Part shown: positions 54,422-63,625 of the stretch, piece by piece
How the letters are laid out: each line of letters begins with the position of its first letter
How positions within the stretch are numbered: position 1 is the stretch's first letter
Source of the DNA: RFSX01 sp965248155
GTDB lineage: Bacteria > Bacteroidota > Bacteroidia > Chitinophagales > Saprospiraceae
NCBI GenBank assembly: GCA_965248155.1
Contig: CBDFIO010000001.1
Location: 1,798,001-1,862,000, forward strand
Length of the DNA: 64,000 bases
Direction of reading: 5' to 3'
Program-made: the position numbers and the translations under genes
Notes under the pieces: model-generated
The model's input: only the letters and a program-made list of their open reading frames with translations
Database searches by the model: none
Told to the model about the DNA's origin: nothing

Positions 54422-54454
54422 CAAAAGTAAAGGAACTAAACCGATTTAGTGCAA
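54422..54454 (-). promoter_or_regulatory. Bacteroidota-type promoter of the desaturase gene
   Basis: On the minus strand TTTG (ending 54452) lies 22 bp before TACTTTTG (54429-54422), matching TAnnTTTG exactly. The start codon is 15 bp further. This is among the best promoter matches in the window. Confidence 0.6.
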
Positions 54455-54554
54455 ATAATCCTCTAATTCGTCTGATTTGTAAAATGATCTATATTAATTA
54501 TTAATAATCGAGTTTAATTATGTAGACTACCTAAAGGTACGTGCTGACATTATT

Positions 54555-56102
54555 TCAATATCCCTGATTCTGAATAAAAGTTCCTGCTGACAGGTCCATT
54601 TCTGTTTGAGGTATTGGTAAAAACCCTCTAGTGTCCTGTTTGAATACAACATTAAACAAGATTTGATCTCCTTCATAATTAGCTCCTCTTATCCCTGATT
54701 CACTAAGCTCTTCTGAAGCATAAGAAATCCCTCTTCTAATAACATCAAAATACCTGATTCCTTCCAAGGCCAATTCTCTTCTTCTTTCATCATATATGTT
54801 TTCGTAAGTCGCAGGAATACTTGGTAAACCAACTCTTAATCTTACTCTGTCTAAATACAACTGTGCATTTGGACTTCCAAGTTCAGCAGCCATTAATAAA
54901 ACATCAGAAAACCTGATAACCCTATAATTACAAGTACGATTATGTTCGAACTGACCGTCAGAGCCCCAATGTTCTGCGTCTGAAGTATATTTCCTCGAAT
55001 AATAACCCGTATGCTGATATCCCTTTATCAATGACCCATCTAATTCTTCTTGCATAACTATTGTGCTACTACGTCGGGGATCGTCTTTTAAAATCTGAAA
55101 CAAGTCTTCACTAACTGGGGCAAAACTCCAACCTCGATTCCAGTTAATTGAACCTGTAACCCGCGGCCCTTGCATCTGAGCTGCAAGATTTCCTTCTCCT
55201 CCCCTAAGGTATCCCCAGTCCCACCAAGCCGGGCTATCGCCATGTGATATTTCAAATACTGATTCAACACTGAACTCAGCAGATAAATGAAAGATCTCAT
55301 CATAATCAGTCATTAGATCATGACCACTGTTACTTATTAAGTCTTCCAAATAATTCAAGGCTTGTCCTTGATCAATAAGTCTGTTTTCTGCTTGTAGGTC
55401 TCCACCGTAAACTCCATTATAAAAAAGAAATACTCTGGCGAGTAATCCTTCGGCGGCCCATTTAGAGACTCTGCCATTTTCATTAGTAGGAATAAGATTG
55501 GGTAAACCATTGATTGCATCGACAAGGTCTGAAGCAAGTTGATCATAAACCTCTTTTGGTGAATTTTGTGATTGGCTGTATTCAGAAGGTCCTTTGATTG
55601 TAGCTGTCAGCAAGGGAACATTTTCAAAAAATTTAAGCAATTCGAAATTAAAATAGCCTCTTAAGAATTTGCATTCCGCCTTGATCCTATCTTTGAATTC
55701 ATTACTGGCATCGATCCCGTCAATTTTTTCTAATAACAAGTTCGCTCTGTAAATTCCAACATAGTTTTTAAGCCACAGAGAATGCACTATATTATTTGTT
55801 GTTGGGATATTAAATGTATTAAACTCATCTTCATCCATACCATCATTAGCATCACCACCTCCTGCAAAGGCATCATCGGACAATATATCAGACATTGTAC
55901 AAAAAGGTGACCATGAAGCACCCGGAGAGGATTGATATCCCAACACATCATAGACAGCTACCAAGGCTTCCATAGCATCAGTTTCTGTCTGGTAAAAATT
56001 AGAAGATACCACCTGATCAAGTGGTTGTCTGTCCAAAAAATCATCAGAACAACTTGTTAATACGATCCCGACTATTAATATATATTTTGTGAAAATTTTC
56101 AT
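54555..56102 (-). CDS. SusD/RagB-family glycan-binding lipoprotein
   Basis: The start is ambiguous: ATG 56102 (MKIFTKYILIVGIVLTSC) or ATG 56114; both yield a lipoprotein signal (LTSC), and the longer frame overlaps susC. About 515 residues remain, with SusD-like features: DDFLDRQPLDQVVSSNFY at the N-terminus, the TPR-rich helices (AECKFLRGYFNFELLKFF; KWAAEGLLARVFLFYNG) and the C-terminal ERRRELALEGIRYFDVIRRG and GFLPIPQTEMDL. It works with the TonB-dependent SusC-like receptor upstream and GH16 enzyme to capture a beta-glucan-like polysaccharide (inference). Confidence 0.92.
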   Translation of the reverse strand: MKIFTKYILIVGIVLTSCSDDFLDRQPLDQVVSSNFYQTETDAMEALVAVYDVLGYQSSPGASWSPFCTMSDILSDDAFAGGGDANDGMDEDEFNTFNIPTTNNIVHSLWLKNYVGIYRANLLLEKIDGIDASNEFKDRIKAECKFLRGYFNFELLKFFENVPLLTATIKGPSEYSQSQNSPKEVYDQLASDLVDAINGLPNLIPTNENGRVSKWAAEGLLARVFLFYNGVYGGDLQAENRLIDQGQALNYLEDLISNSGHDLMTDYDEIFHLSAEFSVESVFEISHGDSPAWWDWGYLRGGEGNLAAQMQGPRVTGSINWNRGWSFAPVSEDLFQILKDDPRRSSTIVMQEELDGSLIKGYQHTGYYSRKYTSDAEHWGSDGQFEHNRTCNYRVIRFSDVLLMAAELGSPNAQLYLDRVRLRVGLPSIPATYENIYDERRRELALEGIRYFDVIRRGISYASEELSESGIRGANYEGDQILFNVVFKQDTRGFLPIPQTEMDLSAGTFIQNQGY

Positions 56103-56115
56103 GCCTCTTTTCATT

Positions 56116-59100
56116 TTAGAATGTGCCGCTTGTACCAAATCTAACTGTTCTTGCTTGAGGATATATTGCACGGTCGATACCAATATCAAATGACCCAAAA
56201 GCACCAATTTCAGGATCTACGCCTGTGTAATTTGTAAAGGTCAGTAAGTTTTCACCTGATACATAAAATCTCCATTTTTCAGCTCCAATCTTATCTAGTA
56301 TTCTTGAAGGCAAGGAATAACCCAATTGAATATTCTTAAGTCGCAAATATGAGCCATCCTCAATATATAGATCAGATACTCTATAATTATTATTCACATC
56401 CACCCAGGTATATCTTGGTGTAGAATTCGATGTTCCTTCATCTGTCCATCTGTCTAAAAATTTTGTTGTTCGATTCGTAAATCTTAAATCCTGTCGTTGG
56501 GTTCCGTTAAATACATCGTTGCCTAAAGTACCTTGAAGGAAGAGTGAAAAATCAAATGTTTTGTAATCAACTGAAGCATTGAAACCGAAGCTTATATCCG
56601 GTGTCGGATTCCCGATCAGCGTTCTGTCTTCTTCGTTAATGACTCCATCTTGATTACTATCTAAAAATCGGACATCTCCGGGAACGGCATTAGTCTGGAG
56701 TAATTCACCATCTTGATTAATGTGTTGAAAAATTTCATTTTGGTTTTGAAAAATTCCATTGGTTTGATAACCCCAGAAATAAGCGATAGGTAATCCTTCC
56801 TCTGATCTCGTAACAGCTCCTGCAAGTGCCCATCCTGCACCATTGATGACTTTTTCAGAATTACCGATATGGGTCATTTTATTGATATTATATGCTCCAT
56901 TAAATCCTAGGAAATATTTAAAGTCCCCAATTACTGACCTCCAATTGACAGACCATTCGATTCCGCTATTGCGAACACTACCAACATTTGCTATCGGCCC
57001 ATCATTCCCAACATGACCCGGGATAGAAATTCTTTCTAACAGACCATTAGTCGTTTTTACATAATAATCAAAAGTAGCCTGAATTCTATTTTCAAAAAAT
57101 GCCAAATCTGCACCAAAATTTATCTGCTCAGATTCTTCCCAATGGATATCACTATTTTCAATAAACAATGGTGAAGAACCCACATCTCGTCCTCCTCCTA
57201 TAGTATATCCCCGACTCTTATTAATTGTAGAAACAAATTGATAATTCCCAATTTCCTGATTTCCATTAATACCCCAAGACGCTCTAAATTTTAAATAATT
57301 CAAAAAACGCATGTTGTCCAAAAAGTCTTCATCGCTTGCTACCCATGCAACTCCGATTGATGGAAAGGTTCCATATCTTTGATTAACTCCAAATTTCGAT
57401 GAGCCATCTCTACGCATAATCGCAGTGACAGAGTATTTGTCTTTATAACTGTAATTAACTCTTCCAAATATGGAATACAAAGCTGAATGAACAGCTCCTC
57501 CATTAGCAGTCCACACTGTATCTGTAGCAAGGTTCAAATAAACATTATCAGGATCAGATGTTGGTACCCCTGCGTTAAATCCACTAAGGTCTTCAAAGTT
57601 AAATTCGTTGGCTGTCAAACCTGCAAGGCCATTTATAGTATGGTCATTTATCTCTTTTTGGTAGGATATCGTATTCTCCCATTGCCAGGTAAAATAGCGT
57701 TGAATATTTTTACTAACTGAAGTTTTATTATCATTCAATTGAGCTCCATTAAGAAAGAACAGAGGCCTGAAACCGTCATAAAGCACATATGCTAAATCTA
57801 TACCAATGCTGGATTTGAATTTGAGATCTTTAATGGGTTCAAATTCTCCATAGACATTTCCTACCAATTCATCTTTACGCGTTTCATCATTATCAATTTC
57901 TAATAAGGCTAATGGATTAACAACTTCAGCTCCCACATAATTTGATATGCCATAGACATTCTCTGCATTATCTTTTACAACCGGTTCTATAGAATAAGGA
58001 TAGCCACCAAGATTCGTTTCATCGACCTCAAAAACAGGAGTTAATGGATCAAGGTTTAAAGCACTGCTATAAGCTCCATTAAATGACTGATTGGTTCCTA
58101 TTCCTCTTTTAACGAGATGTGTATAAGCGAGGTTGTTACCAAATCGAAACATGTTATTCACATCAGGAGTTGAATTCAGTCTGGCAGTATATCTGTCAAA
58201 TTGAGATTTGCTTCCACCAATAATTCCTTCCTGCGAGAAAAAAAAAAGACTGGAAGCAAATGTAGAGCGTTCTCCCCCACCTGAACTGACAGCTGATGAT
58301 TTTGCATTGGCGCATTTTTTATAAAAAGAGCATCTTGCCAATTTGTGTTGTGTACTGATATTTCAAGCAAATCAAAAGGTTCAGAAACCCCGGCACTACG
58401 TGCTCCTTCATTCATTATCATTTTGTACTGATCAGCGTTAAGCATATCCAGCTGATTGGTTGCATTCTGAAGCCCATAATATCCGTCATAACTCACACTG
58501 AGTTTGCCTTTAGATCCTGATTTAGTAGTCACTAATACTACCCCGTTGGCCGCTCTTGCTCCATAAATTGCTGCAGAGGCGGCATCCTTTAGTATGTCAA
58601 TAGTTTCAATGTCTCCGGGATTCAAATAATCGATCCCTCCAACAGCTAATCCGTCGACAATATATAAAGGCTTTGCGTTGCCTGTAGTTCCTATTCCTCT
58701 AACCCGAACAGTGGGTTCATCCCCTGGTTGGCCGGATTGATTGGTCACTTGAACTCCGGGTGTACGTCCCTGAAGAGCTTGTTCTATTCTTAAGCTTGGT
58801 GTCGAATTAATATCTTCATTTGAAACTCTTGCCACGGCTCCGGTAACTACTTTCTTCTTTTGTCGACCATAACCGACGACAATGATTTCATCTATCTGAT
58901 AACTATCTACAAAAATCTGTTCATTGATAACTTGTCTTCCATTGATGGCAACTTCTTTTGTCTTGCATCCTATGAATGAAATCTCAATTGTGTCAGAAAG
59001 AGAATTAACTGTTAAAAAATAAGTTCCGTCAAAGTCAGAAATTGTTCCTTCACTTGTACCCTTTATAAGTATGGTTGCACCAGGTATAGATTCTCCTGAA

Positions 59101-59207
59101 ATGCCATCCGTAATTATTCCTGATACTTCGAGCTCCTGACCGTTTAGATAAACAGACAGGAATGAACACATTATAACTGATAATATCTTAAGGGTGGATG
59201 TGTGCAT
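56116..59207 (-). pseudogene. SusC/RagA TonB-dependent receptor, frameshifted
   Basis: ATG 59207 gives signal MHTSTLKILSVIMCSFLSVY...NGQ, a carboxypeptidase-regulatory-like domain, the SusC plug signature VVGYGRQKKKVVTGAV and SAAIYGARAANGVVLVTTK. After NHQLSV the frame shifts (58283-58295), and the second frame (56116-58341) continues as SSGGGERSTFASSLFFFSQE through the rest of the barrel to AIYPQARTVRFG. A 1-nt or 4-nt deletion would explain it. Total length would be about 1030 residues. It is followed by SusD and preceded by GH16 with only about 50 bp between. Confidence 0.88.
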
Positions 59208-59258
59208 TTTTTTTGATTTTTTAATCTTGCTGTTAAGCGATTTTGCAAACAAGAAGAA

Positions 59259-60362
59259 TTATAGATCTTCAAATATTCTGACATAATCAATACGCATTCG
59301 AGTTGGGAAGATTGTCGTATTATCCGGACTACCCGGCCAGTTTCCTCCAACTGCAACATTGAATAAGAGATAGAAAGACTTATGGAAGGCACTCATTACA
59401 GTAGGAGTTATATTTATGCTGTGATATTCATTGTCATCGACCAGATAAGTTAGTTTTTGTTCGTCCCAAATCAATGAGAACACGTGATATTCATCAGCAA
59501 AAGTCCCTGAACTTAATGTGTAAAGTTTTGGGAAATCATTTGTGCCATTGTTATCCCAGAAAGCATTGGCTGACACTGAATTCTCCCTTCCACTACCTCC
59601 AACCATTTCCATAATATCTATCTCTCCGCATTTAGGCCATCCCACTGATTCCTGATTAGTTCCTAACAACCAAAGTGCTGGCCAAATTCCTTGTCCTTTT
59701 GGCATTGTTGCTCTTATATCTATTCTTCCGTATTTGAAAGCTTGTTTGTTACGTGTAACAATCTTACCTGAAGTATACTCTGAAGTTTGGAAGGTCTCTT
59801 TTCTGGCCTCAAGAGTCAATACACCTCCTTGAACCCAACAGTTCTCTGATCTGTAGTATTCAAGTTCGTTATTCCCCCAACCACAAAGATTTGGACAGCC
59901 AGTGCCAATATCATAAGACCAATTGTCTTCGTTTATTGTTGTACCACTAAATTCATCATTCCACATCATCTTCATTCCGGGATATGAAATAGGCGTTGAA
60001 TATCCTAATCCTACATCAACAGGATCTTCTGCAGGTACTAAGATTCTTTTTTCTTTTCTTAAATACCTTCCTGAGGCCCCATAGGCTCTTATTTCAACCA
60101 AATAAGATCCTGAGGTCTTGTAAGTATACTCGTAGTAACCATCTGCACTGACATAAGGACTTAAAGCCCCATCATTCATATCGAATTGATATTCCACTGT
60201 ATTCATTGCAGCTGCGTTCACTACAACTGTTCCTGATCCGTCGTCATAAACGAGAATGTCAATAATCAGGTCGGTAGGATCATTGGGATCAATTGAATTT
60301 GTCTCAGTACTACAGGAAGACACAAAAAACATCAACTGCGATAAAAGAAGCAAATATTTCAT
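59259..60362 (-). CDS. GH16 family endo-beta-glucanase lipoprotein
   Basis: Start ATG 60362 gives a lipoprotein signal (MKYLLLLSQLMFFVSSC, lipid cysteine 17). A PKD/Ig-like domain (about 40-110) is followed by a GH16 domain with the catalytic motif EIDIME (E247, D249, E252; nucleophile, assisting Asp, acid/base). WNDEFSGTTINEDNW and GNNELEYY are laminarinase-type. It cleaves beta-1,3/1,4-glucans such as laminarin or lichenan at the cell surface. It lies upstream of susC in the same transcriptional direction, forming the core of a glucan-utilisation locus. Confidence 0.9.
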   Translation of the reverse strand: MKYLLLLSQLMFFVSSCSTETNSIDPNDPTDLIIDILVYDDGSGTVVVNAAAMNTVEYQFDMNDGALSPYVSADGYYEYTYKTSGSYLVEIRAYGASGRYLRKEKRILVPAEDPVDVGLGYSTPISYPGMKMMWNDEFSGTTINEDNWSYDIGTGCPNLCGWGNNELEYYRSENCWVQGGVLTLEARKETFQTSEYTSGKIVTRNKQAFKYGRIDIRATMPKGQGIWPALWLLGTNQESVGWPKCGEIDIMEMVGGSGRENSVSANAFWDNNGTNDFPKLYTLSSGTFADEYHVFSLIWDEQKLTYLVDDNEYHSINITPTVMSAFHKSFYLLFNVAVGGNWPGSPDNTTIFPTRMRIDYVRIFEDL

Positions 60363-60414
60363 AAGAAAATTAAAATTGTTATATGTTAAAAATACAATCA
60401 AGCTATGTAATTAA

Positions 60415-60441
60415 GTAATGGAGGATTGTCTCCCCCATTAC
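60415..60441. other. Stem-loop between glycan-locus genes
   Basis: GTAATGG-a-GGA (60415-60425) pairs with TCC-c-CCATTAC (60431-60441) with one A-C mismatch. No T-run follows, so it may be an mRNA-processing or stability element rather than a terminator. Confidence 0.4.
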
Positions 60442-60462
60442 CTAGTTCTTTATTCTTGTCAT

Positions 60463-60998
60463 TTATTCTGAGATAAGGGTATAAGTCCAATATGAGCCTC
60501 CCATCTCGTCCATACTGATATCTAGTGTAAGTACCAGAATTTCAGTTGTTCCATTATTTATATAGCTTACCACCTAATATGTGATAGATCCATTTTCCGT
60601 CGGAGGACCAGCTACATATTCACCACCATTAAAAGCCTTAGGCAATGCAATGAATGCACCAGTACCTGTAACAGTAATATATGATGGATCAGAATCCATA
60701 CCAACTGCAATTTCATAACTATGTGATTCAGATCCCCATGCCATAGCATTTGCAGATAACATATCTTCGGCAACACATCCCGGAGGGTCAACTCCCATGT
60801 ATTCTTCGGCCCAGACATCACCATTAGCATTATATTCAAAATTTCCCATTGAATCGAATGAATAAGTATCATCGAATGTGCAAGATCTTGTTGTTACATC
60901 ATCCAAAGTTGTAGTGAACCACTCTCCATTTCCTATACCAGGTCCAACTTTCAATGCACCTGCTTCTGGACTTAATTTCCATGTTTTGGAAGCTCCAC
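60463..60998 (-). pseudogene. Glycan-locus secreted protein, C-terminal remnant with in-frame TAG
   Basis: The N-terminus is lost at 60998, where IS copy C begins. The sequence WKLSPEAGALKVGPGIGNG, TTRSCTFDDTYSF and ALPKAFNGGEYVAG resembles the C-terminal part of surface proteins common in Bacteroidota glucan loci. The frame has TAG at 60574-60576, but reading on in the same frame gives a further 37 residues ending GGSYWTYTLISE at TAA 60463, which looks like the natural end. So the gene carries both an IS truncation and a nonsense mutation. Confidence 0.65.
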
Positions 60999-61038
60999 TG
61001 TAGGTCTTCAAACCAAAGTGGACAATAAGTGAATAAAA

Positions 61039-62022
61039 TTAAGTTACACTTTTAAAAGTTAAATTGAAATATTCTTGTCTGCGTTTTTTAAATGTTTTGT
61101 GTTTACATAATTTTCTTCTCTTCAGTTTTTCTTCTTTTAATCCATAATAAACATCTGCTGGTGTCAAGTTTTGTAAAGATTCATGATATCTGTGATGGTT
61201 ATAATATTTTACAAATTGTGAAAGAGGAAAACTCAATTCACCTGGGCTGTAATAATGATCCAGTTTAATTACATTTTTCATCGTTCTGTGATACCTTTCA
61301 ATCTTGCCTTGCGTTTGAGGATGACCAGGTCTTCCTCTCACATGTTTAATTTTGTAATCATCCAAATAAGAGCTCAACTCTTGACTTAAATAACAAGATC
61401 CATTATCAGATAATAACTTAGGCGGTTTATTCAAATTTACATTTGGATGGTTTAATGCCTGATTCAAAGTATTTTTTACATCAAGGGTTTTCATCGTTGA
61501 GCACAACTCCCAACTTATAATGTACCTAGAATAATCATCTAATATAGTCGATAGGTAATACCATCCCCAGCCAATGATTTTGAAATAAGTAAAATCAGTT
61601 TGCCACATTTGATTGACAGTTGTTGTTTTGTCTTTAAATTCATCTGCGGCAGATATCAGATCATAATGAGGAGGGTTTATCAGTCCAGCAGATTTCAATA
61701 TTCTGTAAACACTGCTTTCGCTTATAAAGTATTGATTCTCATCAGTATACCTGCAAGCCAATTCTCTACAAGAAAGCTCTGAAACTTCCAGTGCCAGATT
61801 CAATATATCAGACCTGATCCGATCAGGAATCTTGTTCCAATAGTGCTTCCTTGTACTTTTCTTTTCCTCTAATCCTACAATTCCATTTTCCCGATATTTC
61901 TTATACCAGTTGTAAAAGGTTGATTTGTGAATACCAATTTCCTTGAGAGTTCTTCTAACACTCCATTCGGATTGCTCAACCAGCCTAATCAGTTCCATCT
62001 TTTCTTTTGCTGTAAATCGCAT
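61039..62022 (-). CDS. IS3-family transposase orfB (copy C)
   Basis: The 327-residue DDE transposase is identical or nearly so to that of copy B, with catalytic residues in WQTDFTYFK, LSDNGSCY and GKIERYHR. It is intact. The DNA differences from copy B are silent where I could compare them (e.g. the CAG/CAA-type changes near 61840). Confidence 0.92.
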   Translation of the reverse strand: MRFTAKEKMELIRLVEQSEWSVRRTLKEIGIHKSTFYNWYKKYRENGIVGLEEKKSTRKHYWNKIPDRIRSDILNLALEVSELSCRELACRYTDENQYFISESSVYRILKSAGLINPPHYDLISAADEFKDKTTTVNQMWQTDFTYFKIIGWGWYYLSTILDDYSRYIISWELCSTMKTLDVKNTLNQALNHPNVNLNKPPKLLSDNGSCYLSQELSSYLDDYKIKHVRGRPGHPQTQGKIERYHRTMKNVIKLDHYYSPGELSFPLSQFVKYYNHHRYHESLQNLTPADVYYGLKEEKLKRRKLCKHKTFKKRRQEYFNLTFKSVT

Positions 62023-62036
62023 ATACTTCTTGAATT

Positions 62037-62387
62037 TTATTTTACTCCATTCAAGCTTTTTTTAAGCACACGATTTTTTAGAGTAAGTTCTGCTACTACC
62101 TCTTTAAGGTCTTGATTTTCTGTCTTTAGATGTTGAACTTCTGAAGTGTTGGCTTCACGTTCTGTGTCTCCCTTTAAACGTTTCTTCCCTGCTTCCATGA
62201 AATCTTTACTCCACTTATAATATAGTGGTTGTGAAATCTCTTCTCTTCTACAAAGAGAAGCAACGCTTTGTTCTCCTCTTAATCCTTCAATGACTATTCT
62301 AATCTTTTCTTCTGTAGAAAATTTACGTCTTGTCCTTCTTTTTACATCTCGGACATAAGATTCTGCTGATTTGTTTTTCTTGTTCAT
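62037..62387 (-). CDS. IS3-family transposase orfA (copy C)
   Basis: The 116-residue helix-turn-helix protein equals the copy B orfA except for the second residue (N instead of T) and silent differences near the 3' end. It starts 14 bp before orfB's ATG in transcription order, as in copy B. Confidence 0.9.
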   Translation of the reverse strand: MNKKNKSAESYVRDVKRRTRRKFSTEEKIRIVIEGLRGEQSVASLCRREEISQPLYYKWSKDFMEAGKKRLKGDTEREANTSEVQHLKTENQDLKEVVAELTLKNRVLKKSLNGVK

Positions 62388-62462
62388 AATAAAGTGAATT
62401 TAATAGTTATGTATAACTTAATTTTATTCACTTAATGGTCCACTTTTATTTGACGATTTACA

Positions 62463-62677
62463 TCTGAATCCTCGTCATAATCAGTAGGTAATCGCAAATA
62501 AATGTATCTGTTGCTTTTTAAAATTTTTGAATAAAACCAACCAGGGACATTTTGTTCTGTATTTGGATTCACATTATCAACAGGAATAATTTCTTGGTCT
62601 TGCGTACATGATGTAAATATCAAAACGAAACAAACTAGAAGAAAGAATTTATTTCTCAACATATTCAATACCATCAT
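62463..62677 (-). pseudogene. Lipoprotein N-terminal remnant, possibly esterase-like
   Basis: From 62677 (or the ATG at 62662, which gives MLRNKFFLLVCFVLIFTSC) about 70 codons remain before the IS at 62462. The sequence has a lipoprotein signal and then RYIYLRLPTDYDEDSD, reminiscent of the start of alpha/beta-hydrolase esterases that read 'YLPPGYDE'. The match is weak, so the family call is tentative. Confidence 0.5.
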
Positions 62678-62763
62678 AATTATTTCTTATCACATTTACA
62701 TTAATACATATTTACTAAAAGCGCTTTTTTGTTTCTAAAGTCATTGGCCATAACGGTTTAGTG

Positions 62764-62783
62764 CCTGCCTGCCGGTAGGCAGG
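62764..62783. repeat. Palindromic repeat CCTGCCT...AGGCAGG
   Basis: A 7-bp perfect stem (CCTGCCT at 62764-62770, AGGCAGG at 62777-62783) has a GCCGGT loop, which is strikingly GC-rich for this genome. It lies between the lipoprotein remnant and the HigBA pair and is likely a dispersed Bacteroidota repeat. Confidence 0.6.
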
Positions 62784-62842
62784 TATGCGACGTTCCGATT
62801 CATCGGGATGGCGTGATAATGCATTGTTGTGCTCTGGGCAAT

Positions 62843-63127
62843 TTAATCAGTAATTAATTCCAGTCTAAGGTCAAGAGCATTTGCAATTTGAACGAGATTT
62901 GATAGTCTTAAATCCTCGCCGTTTTCAACCCGAGAAATGTAAGGTCTTTTCTTTCCAATTTTATTGGCCAAATCTTCTTGACTTAACTTTAACTGTTTTC
63001 TTCTGTGTTTTAGAATTTCCCCGTAATAATATGAATGGCTTTCACTGTTAAAAGTTGCTCGTTTGCTTGATCCTTTTTTACCGAATTTATTATCTAATAT
63101 TTTGTTTGCCTTTATAACTTTAGTCAT
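62843..63127 (-). CDS. higA: XRE-family antitoxin (HigA-like)
   Basis: The 94-residue protein has a classic HTH_3 domain at about 36-90 (LKHRRKQLKLSQEDLANKIG, then RPYISRVENGEDLRLSNLVQ). It overlaps the 3' end of the upstream toxin gene by 8 bp. The toxin-first order and HTH protein match HigBA systems, where the antitoxin neutralises the toxin and represses the operon. The N-terminal extension of about 35 residues could wrap the toxin. Confidence 0.85.
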   Translation of the reverse strand: MTKVIKANKILDNKFGKKGSSKRATFNSESHSYYYGEILKHRRKQLKLSQEDLANKIGKKRPYISRVENGEDLRLSNLVQIANALDLRLELITD

Positions 63128-63467
63128 CTGATTTTTTATCTAAGTAGTTATTTAATATGAATTCAGCTTTTTTTAGAGCCTTATTGTAATCTTTGGTTGA
63201 TTTTTTTATAAAGCCATGAATGCATATAATTTTTGTGGCTTCATTAAAGTTTAAATGATCTACTGTGAACATTACAATTCTATATTCATTTCCTGCTTTA
63301 ATACGCAATTCATAAAAATTTGAGTTTAATATTTTCTTTACAAAAAGTGTATGTATTATTTTGACTCCACTCATAACTTCAATGAGATGATAGAATTTAC
63401 GAGATACTCTCTCATTTTGACTATCAATGAAATCTAAACATTGTTCTGTAATGAAAATTTCTCTCAC
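63120..63467 (-). CDS. higB: RelE/HigB-like toxin
   Basis: The 115-residue protein resembles HigB/Gp49-type ribonuclease toxins: FIDSQNERVSRKFYHLIEVM, NSNFYELRIKAGNEYRIVMF and the C-terminal ICIHGFIKKSTKDYNKALKKAE. It probably cleaves mRNA at ribosomes. The start codon is GTG at 63465-63467, with no in-frame ATG upstream. It precedes higA, with overlap, so both are made from one transcript. Confidence 0.82.
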   Translation of the reverse strand: MREIFITEQCLDFIDSQNERVSRKFYHLIEVMSGVKIIHTLFVKKILNSNFYELRIKAGNEYRIVMFTVDHLNFNEATKIICIHGFIKKSTKDYNKALKKAEFILNNYLDKKSDD

Positions 63468-63474
63468 TTTATGA

Positions 63475-63505
63475 ATGTAACGATTTAATTACATCATTAA
63501 TGTAA
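63475..63505. promoter_or_regulatory. Probable HigA operator upstream of higBA
   Basis: Three alternating half-sites, ATGTAA (63475-63480), TTACAT (63489-63494) and ATGTAA (63500-63505), form two inverted repeats with 8-bp and 5-bp spacers just upstream of the GTG start. Such symmetry is expected of a dimeric HTH antitoxin binding site. Confidence 0.5.
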
Positions 63506-63574
63506 CGAATAAGTATCATTATTAGTTTCGTTTTCTTTGAATATTTTGTCTTTCTACGCCTTGCATAGCGTTTG

Positions 63575-63607
63575 AATAAACGCCTTTTTTAATGGCGTTT
63601 ATTTTTT
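63575..63607 (+). terminator. Strong hairpin terminator on the + strand between higB and kelch gene
   Basis: A perfect 10-bp stem AATAAACGCC / GGCGTTTATT (63575-63584 and 63594-63603) is followed by a T-rich tract. No + strand gene precedes it in the window, so it may belong to a small cassette boundary or terminate antisense transcription. Confidence 0.6.
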
Positions 63608-63625
63608 GTTAGACACATTTACATA

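Larger units (their letters stand above)
60999..62462 (-). mobile_element. IS3-family element, copy C (intact)
   Basis: The 1464-bp copy has the TGTA...TACA ends and inverted repeats of copies A and B; flanks (ccac / tctg) show no target duplication. It separates the glycan-locus remnant from a lipoprotein remnant. It differs from copy B at a few bases (for example near 61840 and 62079), and both its orfs are open. Confidence 0.92.

Noticed and set aside
63570..63615. Integron attC-like site (GTTAGAC at the 3' end)
   Set aside because: A GTTRRRY-like heptamer is present, but no matching RYYYAAC partner or L-box arrangement is found within the preceding 140 bp.
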